46,099 nucleotides of DNA from a virus: the IMG/VR virus record IMGVR_UViG_3300034073_003014, positions 1 to 46,099 of that record. One strand, given 5' to 3'. Of this stretch, positions 23,966-32,835 are shown piece by piece. The translations under genes and the position numbers were made by a program. The number at the start of each line of letters is the position of its first letter. Position 1 is the first letter of the stretch. The notes under the pieces were generated by a model, which saw only the letters and a program-made list of their open reading frames with translations, searched no databases and was not told the DNA's origin.

Positions 23966-24345
23966 TTCAGGCGATACAGATTGAGCTTGCCGCAGGAAGA
24001 ACGTGGGCCAACGATTAACCGCCCCTGATGGCGCACCGTAGCAAAGGTTTCGTCGTCCAACATTATACCAACGCCAAAACTATTGTCGGAATTGTTGAAC
24101 TGTATTAAGGCGCCCTGCTCAGCCTTCCGCACCGGCTCGGTCATGGTCTCCCATTCCAGCCTCAGCGCGTCCCAGGCGCCCGCCCGAGCCCTGCGGTACC
24201 AGTCCTCCATCCGATCGGCCGGCCAGGGCAGCCCCAGGGTCTCGCGGACCGCCTGGGCAGTCCTGAAGCAGCACGCCGCCCGGCCGTCTCTTGGATCGGC
24301 CCCAAGCTGCCACGGGAGCCCCACCCATTTGCGCCAGAACGTCAA
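23962..24345 (-). CDS. NlpC/P60-like tail assembly protein (lambda K-like)
   Basis: This 127-residue protein has WQLGADPRDGRAACCFRTAQAV (residues 12-33) in the position of the catalytic Cys of NlpC/P60 domains, and a later VRHQGRLIVGP segment with the His expected from the catalytic pair. Lambda gene K and homologues combine such a domain with tail-tip assembly, and some cut peptidoglycan during entry. The protein is short, so only the peptidase domain is present. ATGA overlaps tie it to the J-like gene and to the L-like gene. Confidence 0.72.
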   Translation of the reverse strand: MTFWRKWVGLPWQLGADPRDGRAACCFRTAQAVRETLGLPWPADRMEDWYRRARAGAWDALRLEWETMTEPVRKAEQGALIQFNNSDNSFGVGIMLDDETFATVRHQGRLIVGPRSSCGKLNLYRLK

Positions 24346-24881
24346 AATGCAATTCCTCCACTGGAAGGCAACGGCCCGACCTGAGCAGCAGTCAGCCTGC
24401 GCGTTGGCGCGGTTCCTGCCACAAAATTTAGCGGGTTTGTCAAGCGCAGTGTAACAGGCGAGAAGTCGCCCTCTTCGCCGGTCTCAGAATCAGTCGGCAC
24501 AGAATCCGCGTAACCAAATGAGTCGCATACGCAAATGGTTGAACTCAAAAGGTTAAGCTCGGTCCATACGGGGATGCTGTTTTCGTCCGCTGGCGGCGTG
24601 CAGCCAAGCAAAACTGTGCTGATCTTGATAAATTGTCGATCTTCTGATGCTTGCCAGAGTTTAGCAGCAGAGATGATGTTGGCTGGCGCAATTAGCTCGT
24701 AGTCGCCGCTTTCGGTTCCGTCGGTGGACACATCGCCAGAAATGCTGAACGGGCTAAACAAATAGCTTTGCCCGTTGAACACTCTTGTTTCATTGATAAA
24801 ATACGGCTGATACAGCTGGGGCGGCGAAAGCGAGACGGCCGTAGCGCTCAGGAACTCAATGTAGTGGGCAGTGGTTAGCAT
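24342..24881 (-). CDS. Minor tail protein (lambda L-like position)
   Basis: This 179-residue protein begins MLTTAHYIEFLSATAVSLSP and continues with an aromatic-rich first half (YQPYFINETRVFNGQSYLFS) and a beta-rich centre. By order, between the tape measure and the NlpC/P60-like gene, it takes the place of lambda M or L. Three Cys residues near the centre (LLGCTPPAD and CVCDSFG) could bind metal as in lambda L, but the usual four-Cys pattern is not complete. Starts and stops overlap the neighbours. Confidence 0.6.
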   Translation of the reverse strand: MLTTAHYIEFLSATAVSLSPPQLYQPYFINETRVFNGQSYLFSPFSISGDVSTDGTESGDYELIAPANIISAAKLWQASEDRQFIKISTVLLGCTPPADENSIPVWTELNLLSSTICVCDSFGYADSVPTDSETGEEGDFSPVTLRLTNPLNFVAGTAPTRRLTAAQVGPLPSSGGIAF

Positions 24882-27800
24882 CAGATTGCCACATAGTCGC
24901 GGATGTTTTTGTTGTTCCTCATGCCGGCGTAGGTCATGGCCTGCGCCCTCTTGCTTGTAGCCGCCATGCCTTCACGGAACTGCTGCTCTGTAACATAGCG
25001 CTCTCCGCGCTGTTCTGTCACCGTGTAGCGAACGTCAATAGGTTCGTTGCTGGCATTGGCCTGTTGCAGCGCGGCAGCTTTTTGCATGTCACTGGCGGGG
25101 ACAACCCTGCCGGTAACGCCAGGGAAGAAAAACTCTGGCTCGTTTTCTCCTACAACGTAACCTTTGTTCGGGCTGGTAACGCCACCGCTTGCCATGAAGC
25201 CGCCGAAGATGTTTGGCGGGTTAAGGAAAGTGTCAAGAATGTTACCGCTGCCGCCGCCGGAGAAAGCGGAGCCGCCAAAGCTGCCAAGGCCGCCGAACCC
25301 GGCCAGGCTGCCCGAGAATGCCGCCTGACCGGCAATCGCCTGCAGGGCAGCGCCGGCAGCCACGGCAGCGCCGGAAAGGCCCCAGACCGAGCCGGCAGCA
25401 GCGGCAGACGCGGCCCCGAGGCCTTGCGATCCGACCGCTTCGGCCCCACCGCCCAGCATCTTGACCAGCGGCCCCTGCGCCCCGCCCAGCAGCCCGCCCA
25501 GCTGACGTTGCATGAGCGTGCTGAGCTGTTGCTGAGCGGACTCGGCGAAGGTGCCGGCGATTCTGCTCAGCATTTCACGGCCTACATCTTCAATGCTCTT
25601 GGCTCCGCTGACAATATCTAGCAGGCCATTAGTAAGCCCGCCGGAAATTGCCTCTGACACGTCAACGATATTTTGCTCAAGCCGTCCCCAGACGAGTTGC
25701 TGATTTTCAAGCACTTTTGCCTGATTAGCCAGCTCGGTTGCCCTTGCGATATTGCCGTCAAAGTCCCTCATTCCCTGCTCAAACGCTCTTGCGCCTGCGC
25801 CAACAAAGCCAGCACGCAATCCTGCGCCAGTCAACTGCGCGTCAAGCCGAAGCTGATTCGCCTGCTTTCTGAATTCGTTTTGCTTTTGCAGCTCCTCGGT
25901 TTCAATCGTAAGCGCTTCAAGTCTTGCCCTTTGAGCGTCGTCCGCCTCGCGGTAAAGCGTGGACGCCTTGAGCAGTTCGGAGTTTTTGGCTTCCAGCCTG
26001 CCCGTTTCCAGCGCAACCGCTTCCGCCTGTGCGATAGCAAGATTTTCCTGCAGCTGCAGAATCTCGGTCCGCACGCGGTCCTGATTTTGCAGCTCATTGG
26101 TGAGGCTTAGGTTTTTGCGGCGCTGCTCTTCCTCTTTTTTGGCAATGCCGGCAGCAAGGTCGGCCTGCTTGTTGATTTGGCCAACGGCCCTGCCAAGCTC
26201 CTGCGGGTTGGCGATGCTCTTTCTGGCCTTGGCAAGCGCGTTGCTGCGATCTTTCTCAATCTGTGCCAGGCGTGCAGCTCTTTCCGCTTCCGCGTCAACG
26301 ACAGAAGCGCTGCGGTCGCTAAGATTAAGGATTAGCCGCCTCGCCTCAACCTGGCGGCGCAGCGCATCACCTTGCTGCTCAAGCTGGGGCAGCTGATTGC
26401 CTTGCAAGATTTGCTCAATCTGGCCAAGCTCAACACCTTTTTCTTTGAGCTTGATTTGATCTTCAAGGATCTTCTGCGCTTCCTTTTCGCCCCCAGCCAT
26501 GCGCGACAGCACATTCATCCGGGTAGCATTGATTGGGGCGGCAGCTGGCGCGGCTCCAATGGGGACCGGCGTGAACTTTGGCCGCGGAACGTCGCTGACC
26601 TGGGAAGCGGCCTGGGCCTGCACGGATGGAGCGGCATTTCCTCCAAGATGCGCGGCGACCAATGCACGAACGCGCCTCGCCAGGGCGTCCTCTTGCCCGA
26701 CCGGAACCTGTGCTGCCGGAATGTCTACAGCCTGACCTCTGTAGTGGTAACTGCCTGGGGCGTGGCGACCGCCATCTGTAGAGCCAATGGCAATGCCATT
26801 CCTGCGAAGCATGGAAATAACATCATCCCTTATTTTTCTGCTAGCAAAAGCAATATGCTCGTGATAATTTGATCCGCCATGATCGGCTCTGTAGCCAGGT
26901 GATCCCTTGTCTCCCGTAAGGTATTCAATGACTCCCGGCACGCCCATGAGAGTGCTGGGCGCGGTCCCTGTTGGCAGAGCCCTTTGGCGAGTGCCTGCAC
27001 CTGCCTTGGCCGGAGCAGCCCTACCCCCTGCGCCGGCCCCCATGTCAGGCAGCGTCATCGCCTGGCGCGTCAGATCGGCGGACTCTCTTGCGCGTTGCAG
27101 AACGTAATCCGCAACTTGCATTTTGTAGTCTTCCACTGAGCGAACGTAGGCCAGCTTGCGGCGCTCAATGTCGTCAATCTCGCGGGAAGTTGTGCGCTTG
27201 TAATCTTCGGCGTCGCGGTTGAGCTTCGCCATCGCAAGCTCAAGTTTTTTGCGCGACTGTTCAATATCTGCTTCGCCTTCCATCCGTGTCCGCATCACCT
27301 CGCGGACATTACTAAGCAACTGCTGCTCAAGCCCAACGGCGCCAGCGAATGCCTGACGCAAATTGAGATCCCCGCTTTCAATGCGGTTCTGCGCCCTGCC
27401 CCTTCTGTTTTCGATTTCTTTTTCTGCCGCCTGCTGGCGAAGGTCAAATATCCGCTGCTCTTTCTTGTAGTTGTAGTCCGCAATCTCTTTGTTGATTTCT
27501 GCGCCATCGCGCTGCAAGTCATAGGCTTGCCGTTGCAGCTTGAACGCCTCACGATATGCCGATTGCACTTGGTCCGCAATCTTGCGCGATTCCTGGACTT
27601 GAGTTTCTACGTCGGCAGCCGCTTCCTGTGGCGACAGCTTGACTTTTCCGCGCTCGCCAGCAAAACGCCGCGACAGTTCCTGCCGCGAAAGTTCATTTAG
27701 CCTTGCGTCAAACGCTTTTTTATCGCCAAACGAACCAAAAGGCCCTCTGGCGGTTTCCCTGATCGCCTGAGTGCGAAGCTGCTCAAACTTGTTTGGGTCA

Positions 27801-30800
27801 AGCCTTTGCAGCCTACTTTGATTGGCAAAGCCGCCAATGTCGTCAGCGGCAGACCCAAGAAATTCGACAAACCCCTGAAGGACAGGTATCAGGCGGACTT
27901 GGATCTCAGCGGCAATGGCACCCCATTGCTCTTGCAGATTTTTTTGCGCTGCGTCAAGCTGGGCCAGTTCCGTAATTGCGCCAGGGCCGAGCCTCTTTTG
28001 CACCTCTCTTAGTGCAAGCGTTTGCGCGTCATAGGCGCGGCCGACCGATTGCAGTTGCTGAACCTGGAACTTAATACTGTCGCTAACACGAAAACCGCTT
28101 GCCTCCAATGCCGCGATGGCATCAGTGGGGCTCTTAAGCGATGCAGCGAGTTCTTTCAAGCTAGAGGACGTGTTATCAACTGCCTGGCCGACCGCAGTAC
28201 CGACCAGCGACAGGCCAAAGCCAAACGATCCGCCGATCAGGCCGCCCGTGGCGCCACCGGCAAAGCCGCCGATCGAGGCCCCCAGGCCCTGCCCGAACAG
28301 CAGCGGGAAGGCGCCACCGATCAAGCCCTCGCCAATCGCCTTGCGGGCGTCGCCCCGGAAGAATCCCTGTTGGCGCTGCTGGCGCTGCTGGCGCTGCTGG
28401 GCGGCCTTCCAGCGGGGCGAGCCCACCATCGTTGGCGTGCCCATGATGGGAGAGGCGGGACCGCGAACTGAGGCCCCAGTGGTCTTGACGGATTCGCCAA
28501 GCCTGCGAAGATCGCTAGTCAGCTCAAGGACTGAACGCTTAAAGCCCTCTTGAGCTTGTACGCTGGTTTTAACCGATTGGCTGTAGGCTTGATTTAATTT
28601 TTGCTCAGCAGCAGCAGTATTTGCGCCTTTTGCAGATAGCTGATTGAGACGATCCTGGAACTTCCCGAGGATTTCCTGTTTTCTGACAAAATCGGTTACG
28701 GCTTTTTCAGTCCTGCTTACAAATTCTGGCGATCCCGGCATGTTGGCCGTTCCGCGAATGGGGCTAGAAATTTGCCGCTGCTTTGCTACGCGCTCTTGCT
28801 GCTTGCGCTGTTCCTCCAGGTAGGCCGGCGAGCCTGGCAAATCCTTCCTCCCGCGAATTGGCTCCCGTGGCCCGCCAAGGCGAGCGGATCTTGCTACCGC
28901 TGCCGGAGATCCGGGGATATTGGCCATGCCGCGAATTGGCAGCGACGGGCCGCCTGCCCTTACTGCCCGCTCAAGCTGCTTGCGCTGTTCTTCCAGGTAA
29001 GCAGGAGAGCCAGGAAGATCCTTGCGGCCTTTGATGCTTTCCCGTGGCCCGCCCATGCGAACTGCTTTTTGCAGTTGCCTTTTTTGCTCTTCGTAATAAG
29101 CAGGAGATCCAACCAAGTCCTTTCTTCCGCCGATGCTCTCCCTGGGACCGCCTGCACGAATCGCCTTTTGCAGTTGCTGGGATTGCTGTCGGCGCTGCTC
29201 TTCTAAATACGCGGGAGAGCCCGGAAGATTTTTCCTGCCTCCGATACTCTCTCTCGGACCGCCAGCGCGAACTGCTCTTTGCAGTTGCTTGCGCTGTTCT
29301 TCGTAATAAGCAGGAGAACCAACAATCTCCTTCCTGCCTCCGATACTTTCTCTTGGGCCGCCCATGCGGACCGCTTTTTGCAATTGTTGAGATTGCTGCC
29401 TGCGTTGCTCTTCCAGGTAGGCCGGCGAACCTGGCAAGTCCTTTCTGCCTTTAACGCTTTCCCGTGGGCCGCCGGCACGAACCGCCCGCTGCAGTTGCCT
29501 GCGTTGCTCTTCCAAGTAAGCCGGAGAGCCCGGAAGATTTTTCCTGCCTTGGATACTTTCCCGTGGGCCGCCAGCGCGAACCGCCCGCTGCAACTGTTTT
29601 TGCTGTTCTTCGTAATAGGCGGGAGAGCCAACGACTTCTTTCCTTCCTTTGATGCTTTCCCGTGGGCCGCCCATGCGAACCGCTCTTTGCAGCTGCCGTG
29701 ATTGCTGCTTGCGCTGTTCTTCTAGGTAGGCAGGAGAGCCCGGCAGGTCTCTACTTCCTCTAACACTTTCTTTTGCAGCATTTTTTAGGCCAGCCTTAAC
29801 CCCGGCCTCTAAAGTTTTGATGATATTTTCGGCTTGGAACGATGCCAGTCTGAAAAGCTCTTGATCGCCACTTTCCGCAGCGCTAGCGGCTCGATTTACA
29901 AGTTGCCGCGCTCTTTGCACTCTCTGGCGCGGGAAAGGAGAGCGTGTTACGTTCGGGAATAAAAGCTCGCCAGTTTTTGGATCTCTGGCTGTGCCGCTTG
30001 CAGCCTCAAAAGATCGCAGCCTGTCGCCCAGCTTCCTTGCGCCAGAAAGTCTCTCTACCCTTCCCCTTGCAAGTCTGTTGGCCTCAAGCTGCGCTTCGTT
30101 GTAGCGGCCAAGAGCTTCTGACAGCGTGCTCAACTCAGCCGCTTGCTTTCTTGTGACTTTCGCGCTGAGATCGCCCGTAGCCGAAATAATGCGTTTCTGA
30201 GCAGCAAAAGCCTGCGTTATTTCAAACACTTTCTGTATGAGATTAGGCGCATTGGTTCCGCCGCCTCCGCGCCTAAACGCTTGCAGCCGCCGTTGATACT
30301 GAGCATCAAAGCTTTCAAGCCTTAACTGCTGCCCGGTTGCGCTAGCGCTTTCCGTAGCCCTTTTGAGCACTGCTTCTCTTTTTCTTGCAACCCTATCCGC
30401 GCCAAGCACAAGCGCTGGCAAAGTCCTTGATTGCAACCTTCTTCCTCTTTGGACTACGCCTTGCTGAACTAAGCGGTTTCTTTCTTGCAGCGCCTGCCCT
30501 AGCTCAAGCTGGGCATTTTGAGTATCAATATTTGCTGCTCGCAGCCTTGCGTTTGCAAGTCTTCTTGCGTTAGGCCCTGGGCCCTGCAAAAATGTGCCCC
30601 TTTGAGCGTTGCGCCTTTGTGCCGTGCTTTTAATGCTTTGCTGAGCAGACAAACGCTCTTGCCTGGTATTCGCAAGATCAGTAAAAGCCTGATTTATTTT
30701 GCCGCGATTTGCGTTTAACGCATTTCCTATGCCGGCAATCGCTTGGCGCACGCTATCAGCACGCTCCTCAATGCTTGCCAAGCGATCGTCAAGCTGCTCA

Positions 30801-30853
30801 ATCTGGTTGAGCCCCTGAAGAGTAATCCTGACTCTGCCTTGATAGTCAGTCAC
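24881..30853 (-). CDS. Tape measure protein with repeat array and M15-like peptidase domain
   Basis: This 1990-residue protein sets tail length and is threaded through the tail tube. Visible regions in order: a helical, Arg/Gln-rich N-terminus; an array of about eleven 34-40-residue repeats (residues about 362-710) around GSPAYxEEQRxQ; a glycine-rich hydrophobic part (KAIGEGLIGGAFPLLFGQGL and following, about 840-892) that could enter the host membrane; long coiled coils; and near residues 1308-1390 an M15-like domain with HYRGQAVDIPA (H-x6-D metal motif) and an earlier HEHIAFAS. M15 enzymes cut peptidoglycan cross-links and would help DNA entry. A second coiled-coil and hydrophobic Gly/Ala region follows, ending in VRYTVTEQRGERYVTEQQ. 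Confidence 0.88.
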   Translation of the reverse strand: MTDYQGRVRITLQGLNQIEQLDDRLASIEERADSVRQAIAGIGNALNANRGKINQAFTDLANTRQERLSAQQSIKSTAQRRNAQRGTFLQGPGPNARRLANARLRAANIDTQNAQLELGQALQERNRLVQQGVVQRGRRLQSRTLPALVLGADRVARKREAVLKRATESASATGQQLRLESFDAQYQRRLQAFRRGGGGTNAPNLIQKVFEITQAFAAQKRIISATGDLSAKVTRKQAAELSTLSEALGRYNEAQLEANRLARGRVERLSGARKLGDRLRSFEAASGTARDPKTGELLFPNVTRSPFPRQRVQRARQLVNRAASAAESGDQELFRLASFQAENIIKTLEAGVKAGLKNAAKESVRGSRDLPGSPAYLEEQRKQQSRQLQRAVRMGGPRESIKGRKEVVGSPAYYEEQQKQLQRAVRAGGPRESIQGRKNLPGSPAYLEEQRRQLQRAVRAGGPRESVKGRKDLPGSPAYLEEQRRQQSQQLQKAVRMGGPRESIGGRKEIVGSPAYYEEQRKQLQRAVRAGGPRESIGGRKNLPGSPAYLEEQRRQQSQQLQKAIRAGGPRESIGGRKDLVGSPAYYEEQKRQLQKAVRMGGPRESIKGRKDLPGSPAYLEEQRKQLERAVRAGGPSLPIRGMANIPGSPAAVARSARLGGPREPIRGRKDLPGSPAYLEEQRKQQERVAKQRQISSPIRGTANMPGSPEFVSRTEKAVTDFVRKQEILGKFQDRLNQLSAKGANTAAAEQKLNQAYSQSVKTSVQAQEGFKRSVLELTSDLRRLGESVKTTGASVRGPASPIMGTPTMVGSPRWKAAQQRQQRQQRQQGFFRGDARKAIGEGLIGGAFPLLFGQGLGASIGGFAGGATGGLIGGSFGFGLSLVGTAVGQAVDNTSSSLKELAASLKSPTDAIAALEASGFRVSDSIKFQVQQLQSVGRAYDAQTLALREVQKRLGPGAITELAQLDAAQKNLQEQWGAIAAEIQVRLIPVLQGFVEFLGSAADDIGGFANQSRLQRLDPNKFEQLRTQAIRETARGPFGSFGDKKAFDARLNELSRQELSRRFAGERGKVKLSPQEAAADVETQVQESRKIADQVQSAYREAFKLQRQAYDLQRDGAEINKEIADYNYKKEQRIFDLRQQAAEKEIENRRGRAQNRIESGDLNLRQAFAGAVGLEQQLLSNVREVMRTRMEGEADIEQSRKKLELAMAKLNRDAEDYKRTTSREIDDIERRKLAYVRSVEDYKMQVADYVLQRARESADLTRQAMTLPDMGAGAGGRAAPAKAGAGTRQRALPTGTAPSTLMGVPGVIEYLTGDKGSPGYRADHGGSNYHEHIAFASRKIRDDVISMLRRNGIAIGSTDGGRHAPGSYHYRGQAVDIPAAQVPVGQEDALARRVRALVAAHLGGNAAPSVQAQAASQVSDVPRPKFTPVPIGAAPAAAPINATRMNVLSRMAGGEKEAQKILEDQIKLKEKGVELGQIEQILQGNQLPQLEQQGDALRRQVEARRLILNLSDRSASVVDAEAERAARLAQIEKDRSNALAKARKSIANPQELGRAVGQINKQADLAAGIAKKEEEQRRKNLSLTNELQNQDRVRTEILQLQENLAIAQAEAVALETGRLEAKNSELLKASTLYREADDAQRARLEALTIETEELQKQNEFRKQANQLRLDAQLTGAGLRAGFVGAGARAFEQGMRDFDGNIARATELANQAKVLENQQLVWGRLEQNIVDVSEAISGGLTNGLLDIVSGAKSIEDVGREMLSRIAGTFAESAQQQLSTLMQRQLGGLLGGAQGPLVKMLGGGAEAVGSQGLGAASAAAAGSVWGLSGAAVAAGAALQAIAGQAAFSGSLAGFGGLGSFGGSAFSGGGSGNILDTFLNPPNIFGGFMASGGVTSPNKGYVVGENEPEFFFPGVTGRVVPASDMQKAAALQQANASNEPIDVRYTVTEQRGERYVTEQQFREGMAATSKRAQAMTYAGMRNNKNIRDYVAI
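28725..29775 (-). repeat. Tandem repeats in the tape measure gene
   Basis: About eleven in-frame units of roughly 100-120 bases, each encoding a variant of GGPRES(I/V)xGRKxxxGSPAYxEEQ. Two forms alternate: PAYLEEQRRQQSQQLQ and the shorter PAYYEEQRKQLQ. Adjacent units differ mostly by synonymous changes, so the repeat is kept at protein level and probably spreads by unequal recombination. Confidence 0.85.
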
Positions 30854-30883
30854 GCCTTTACGTCTCAGGGCCGGAGCCCCACC

Positions 30884-31430
30884 TTAGCGCCTCTTTGATC
30901 GGCGGACAGGCGGGGCCGGCGTGGCTGAGGGATTCGGCAGTTGGTCGGCAAGAATGTCGAAGAACGCCGCCAGCATGATAATGTCGTCTTTTGTTGCATT
31001 GCGCTTGAGCTGAGAAGGTGTCATCCCCAGCTCTTTGCACAAGCTCAGGCGAATCATCAAAGCCGGATCACTCTTGATCGCCTCCTTTATCGCTTTTCGG
31101 ATCTTCCTTCGCCAGCACGCCCCCGTTGAACACCAGCGCTTCCATCATTGCGGTCAGATCGCTTTTCGCGTATTCCTGCCGCATCGTGGGAATGTCAGCA
31201 AGCGCGAACATTTTTTGGCCGTCCTCGTACTCGGCCTTGTTGACCAGCACGCGCAGGCCGTAAGCATTGCTGCGCTTGTCATCGGCGACAGCCTCTCTGA
31301 TCTTTTCGTCCTCAGCTTCGGTCAGCGGCACGAAGAACAGCTCGATCACGTCGCCAGTGCTGAGCGTGATCTGGGCCTTGCGGCGCTCGCGGGTGCGCTT
31401 GAGCAGTTCCTTGATGTTCCGGGCGGCCAT
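30884..31430 (-). CDS. Frameshifted tail assembly chaperone (gpGT-like fusion)
   Basis: The 0-frame protein (31068-31430) ends early, but a second frame downstream is open and clearly coding: AIKEAIKSDPALMIRLSLCK, then ELGMTPSQLKRNATKDDIIM and LAAFFDILADQLPNPS, ending at the TAA at 30884-30886. This is the usual C-terminal chaperone part that precedes a tape measure gene (which starts 30 bases later). The two frames differ as after a +1 or -2 shift. The run GGG GGC GTG at 31117-31124 is the candidate site, giving a fusion of about 182 residues. The fusion binds the tape measure protein during tail assembly. Confidence 0.75.
31068..31430 (-). CDS. Tail assembly chaperone, short (gpG-like) form
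   Basis: This 120-residue protein begins MAARNIKELLKRTRERRKAQ and includes ITLSTGDVIELFFVPLTEAE and a helical SDLTAMMEALVFNGG. It lies between the tail tube gene and the tape measure gene, exactly where siphoviruses place the short chaperone. It ends in an acidic KEDPKSDKGGDQE tail read only by unshifted ribosomes. The long form is described under 30884-31430. Confidence 0.82.
   Translation of the reverse strand: MAARNIKELLKRTRERRKAQITLSTGDVIELFFVPLTEAEDEKIREAVADDKRSNAYGLRVLVNKAEYEDGQKMFALADIPTMRQEYAKSDLTAMMEALVFNGGVLAKEDPKSDKGGDQE
31117..31124 (-). promoter_or_regulatory. Candidate programmed frameshift site GGGGGCGT
   Basis: On the minus strand the 0-frame codons are AAC GGG GGC GTG. A peptidyl-tRNA on GGC could re-pair at GGG two bases back, putting the ribosome into the frame of the C-terminal chaperone part. 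The run matches the GGGGGCGA type reported for the -2 shift in phage Mu tail genes. A +1 shift further on, at CCG-AAA, is an alternative. Confidence 0.55.
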
Positions 31431-31474
31431 GGGTGGGCTGGCTTGAAAGCCGAATCATAGCATGAGCAGGCCAC

Positions 31475-31498
31475 AAAAAAGCGGGGCCGAAACCCCGC
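31475..31498 (-). terminator. Intrinsic terminator after the tail tube gene
   Basis: GCGGGG (31493-31498 read on the minus strand) pairs with CCCCGC across the loop TTTCGG, followed on the minus strand by TTTTTT (31480-31475). It lies 22 bases after the tail tube stop and probably lowers transcription of the chaperone and tape measure genes relative to the tube gene. Confidence 0.88.
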
Positions 31499-31519
31499 CG
31501 GTCGGTTGCTTGCGATGCC

Positions 31520-32332
31520 TCAGGTCGTCAGGCCGAAAAGATGGGTGGGCTGAGCGCTGATTCGGAAATTCACCGAAACTTCCGTGGGCGTCTCTTCCTG
31601 GCTGATGCCAGTGTCGAAGCCGAGCAGAATGACCGGGAACTCGCTGTAGAGCGAGGCCGCGTCATCGACGGTGGTGCCGCCGGTAGCGGCAACGGCGTTG
31701 AAATACGCCTTGAGAATCGCTCCGCTTTGGTCGTTGAAGAGGGAACCCTGAATAATCCGGTTGTTGAAGGCCGTGAGGTCTTCGACCAGTCGCAGCGTCA
31801 GAGTGCCGCTACCATCGGCGAAGCCGGACTGATAGGAGCGGAAGCGGGCCATCTTGGGGCCAGCAGTGCCAGACGTGGGCGTACAGGGAATCGAAGTTTT
31901 GTCAATCTCGCCACGGGTCACCGTGAGAGTCACCGAGGGCACTTCGCACATCGCAAATGCGCTGGCAAAGCTCATTTCGATATGGTTGCCCGCGCCAGCG
32001 GTGTCAGCAGTGCCGGTGCCGCCATCGGCCGTGATCGTGATAGCGGTTCCGCCAACAGTGGCAGAAACCTCAACGGTGGTCGCAGTGGGACGCGCCTTGA
32101 TGTAATAGACGGTACCAGGAGTCAGGGCGCTGACAAGGTTGGCCGTTCCCTTTTCGGTGAAGGTAACGGGATCGTCAACGCGAAAATCGGAATTGGCCGG
32201 AACGGTAATCGCGGTGCCGGCAGGAAAGTCGGTGAAATCCTTGAGGCACGCAAGAGTGCCTGGGGGCTTCATGGTAATCATCCCGTCCTGGCCGGTGAGG
32301 ACGGTGGTTTGGCCGCAGTTGGTGACGGGCAT
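31520..32332 (-). CDS. Major tail (tube) protein
   Basis: This 270-residue protein is mostly beta strands: TVLTGQDGMITMKPPGTLAC, FPAGTAITVPANSDFRVDDP, a Gly/Thr-rich surface domain around residues 60-115 (VSATVGGTAITITADGGTG), then VPSVTLTVTRGEIDKTSI and FPVILLGFDTGISQEETPTE. It occupies the usual place between the connector genes and the chaperone gene, and a strong terminator follows, as expected for a highly expressed virion gene. The middle domain could project from the tube. Confidence 0.8.
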   Translation of the reverse strand: MPVTNCGQTTVLTGQDGMITMKPPGTLACLKDFTDFPAGTAITVPANSDFRVDDPVTFTEKGTANLVSALTPGTVYYIKARPTATTVEVSATVGGTAITITADGGTGTADTAGAGNHIEMSFASAFAMCEVPSVTLTVTRGEIDKTSIPCTPTSGTAGPKMARFRSYQSGFADGSGTLTLRLVEDLTAFNNRIIQGSLFNDQSGAILKAYFNAVAATGGTTVDDAASLYSEFPVILLGFDTGISQEETPTEVSVNFRISAQPTHLFGLTT

Positions 32333-32394
32333 CGGGCATGTCCGGCCCGTGGCCGGTGATGATGACTTCGATGCCTAGTCTAAGGTCTGACGGG

Positions 32395-32835
32395 CTACCC
32401 TGCCAACTCAGCCCGGCTGCGGGCCACCAGGGGCATAGAGAAGCGGGTGAAATGGTGGGGCCTGTCCTGCAGCTGGGCCTGGGTCGGGCCGGTGACTGGC
32501 CCCACGCGGGCGATGATCTCCTGAGTGATCGGCGGCACCGGACCGTTCAGTTCTGAGAGCGCCTGGATGATCGGGCTAGCAATCTGGATCCCGCGTCCGG
32601 GGCCGATGTTTTTGCGCGAATAAATCTCGCACACCAATGATCCGCGCACGTTCCACTGTGCCGGTGCGCCAATCACGGATTCTTGGATCAGGCCAAAATT
32701 CACTCGAATCAGGCAATACTCGTCAAGCGCATCAAAATCAACCGCCGATTGATTTTCCACATAGACTGGCACCGCGCCAGCTGCGTCAATCACGACTCTT
32801 TCGTAGACGCCACGAATTTGCTGGAGAGGGATCAT
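32395..32835 (-). CDS. Tail terminator-like protein
   Basis: This 146-residue protein starts MIPLQQIRGVYERVVIDAAG and includes DALDEYCLIRVNFGLIQESV, an edge-strand pattern seen in the small tail-terminator/neck proteins (lambda U type, DUF4128-like) that cap the tail tube. The place, just before the tube gene and after an HK97 gp10-like gene, fits. It overlaps the gp10-like gene by ATGA. Confidence 0.65.
   Translation of the reverse strand: MIPLQQIRGVYERVVIDAAGAVPVYVENQSAVDFDALDEYCLIRVNFGLIQESVIGAPAQWNVRGSLVCEIYSRKNIGPGRGIQIASPIIQALSELNGPVPPITQEIIARVGPVTGPTQAQLQDRPHHFTRFSMPLVARSRAELAG

Noticed and set aside
28368-28400. CTGGCGCTG tandem repeat as a separate repeat element
   Set aside because: It is a short codon repeat (QRQ) within the tape measure gene, common in Gln/Arg-rich coils.
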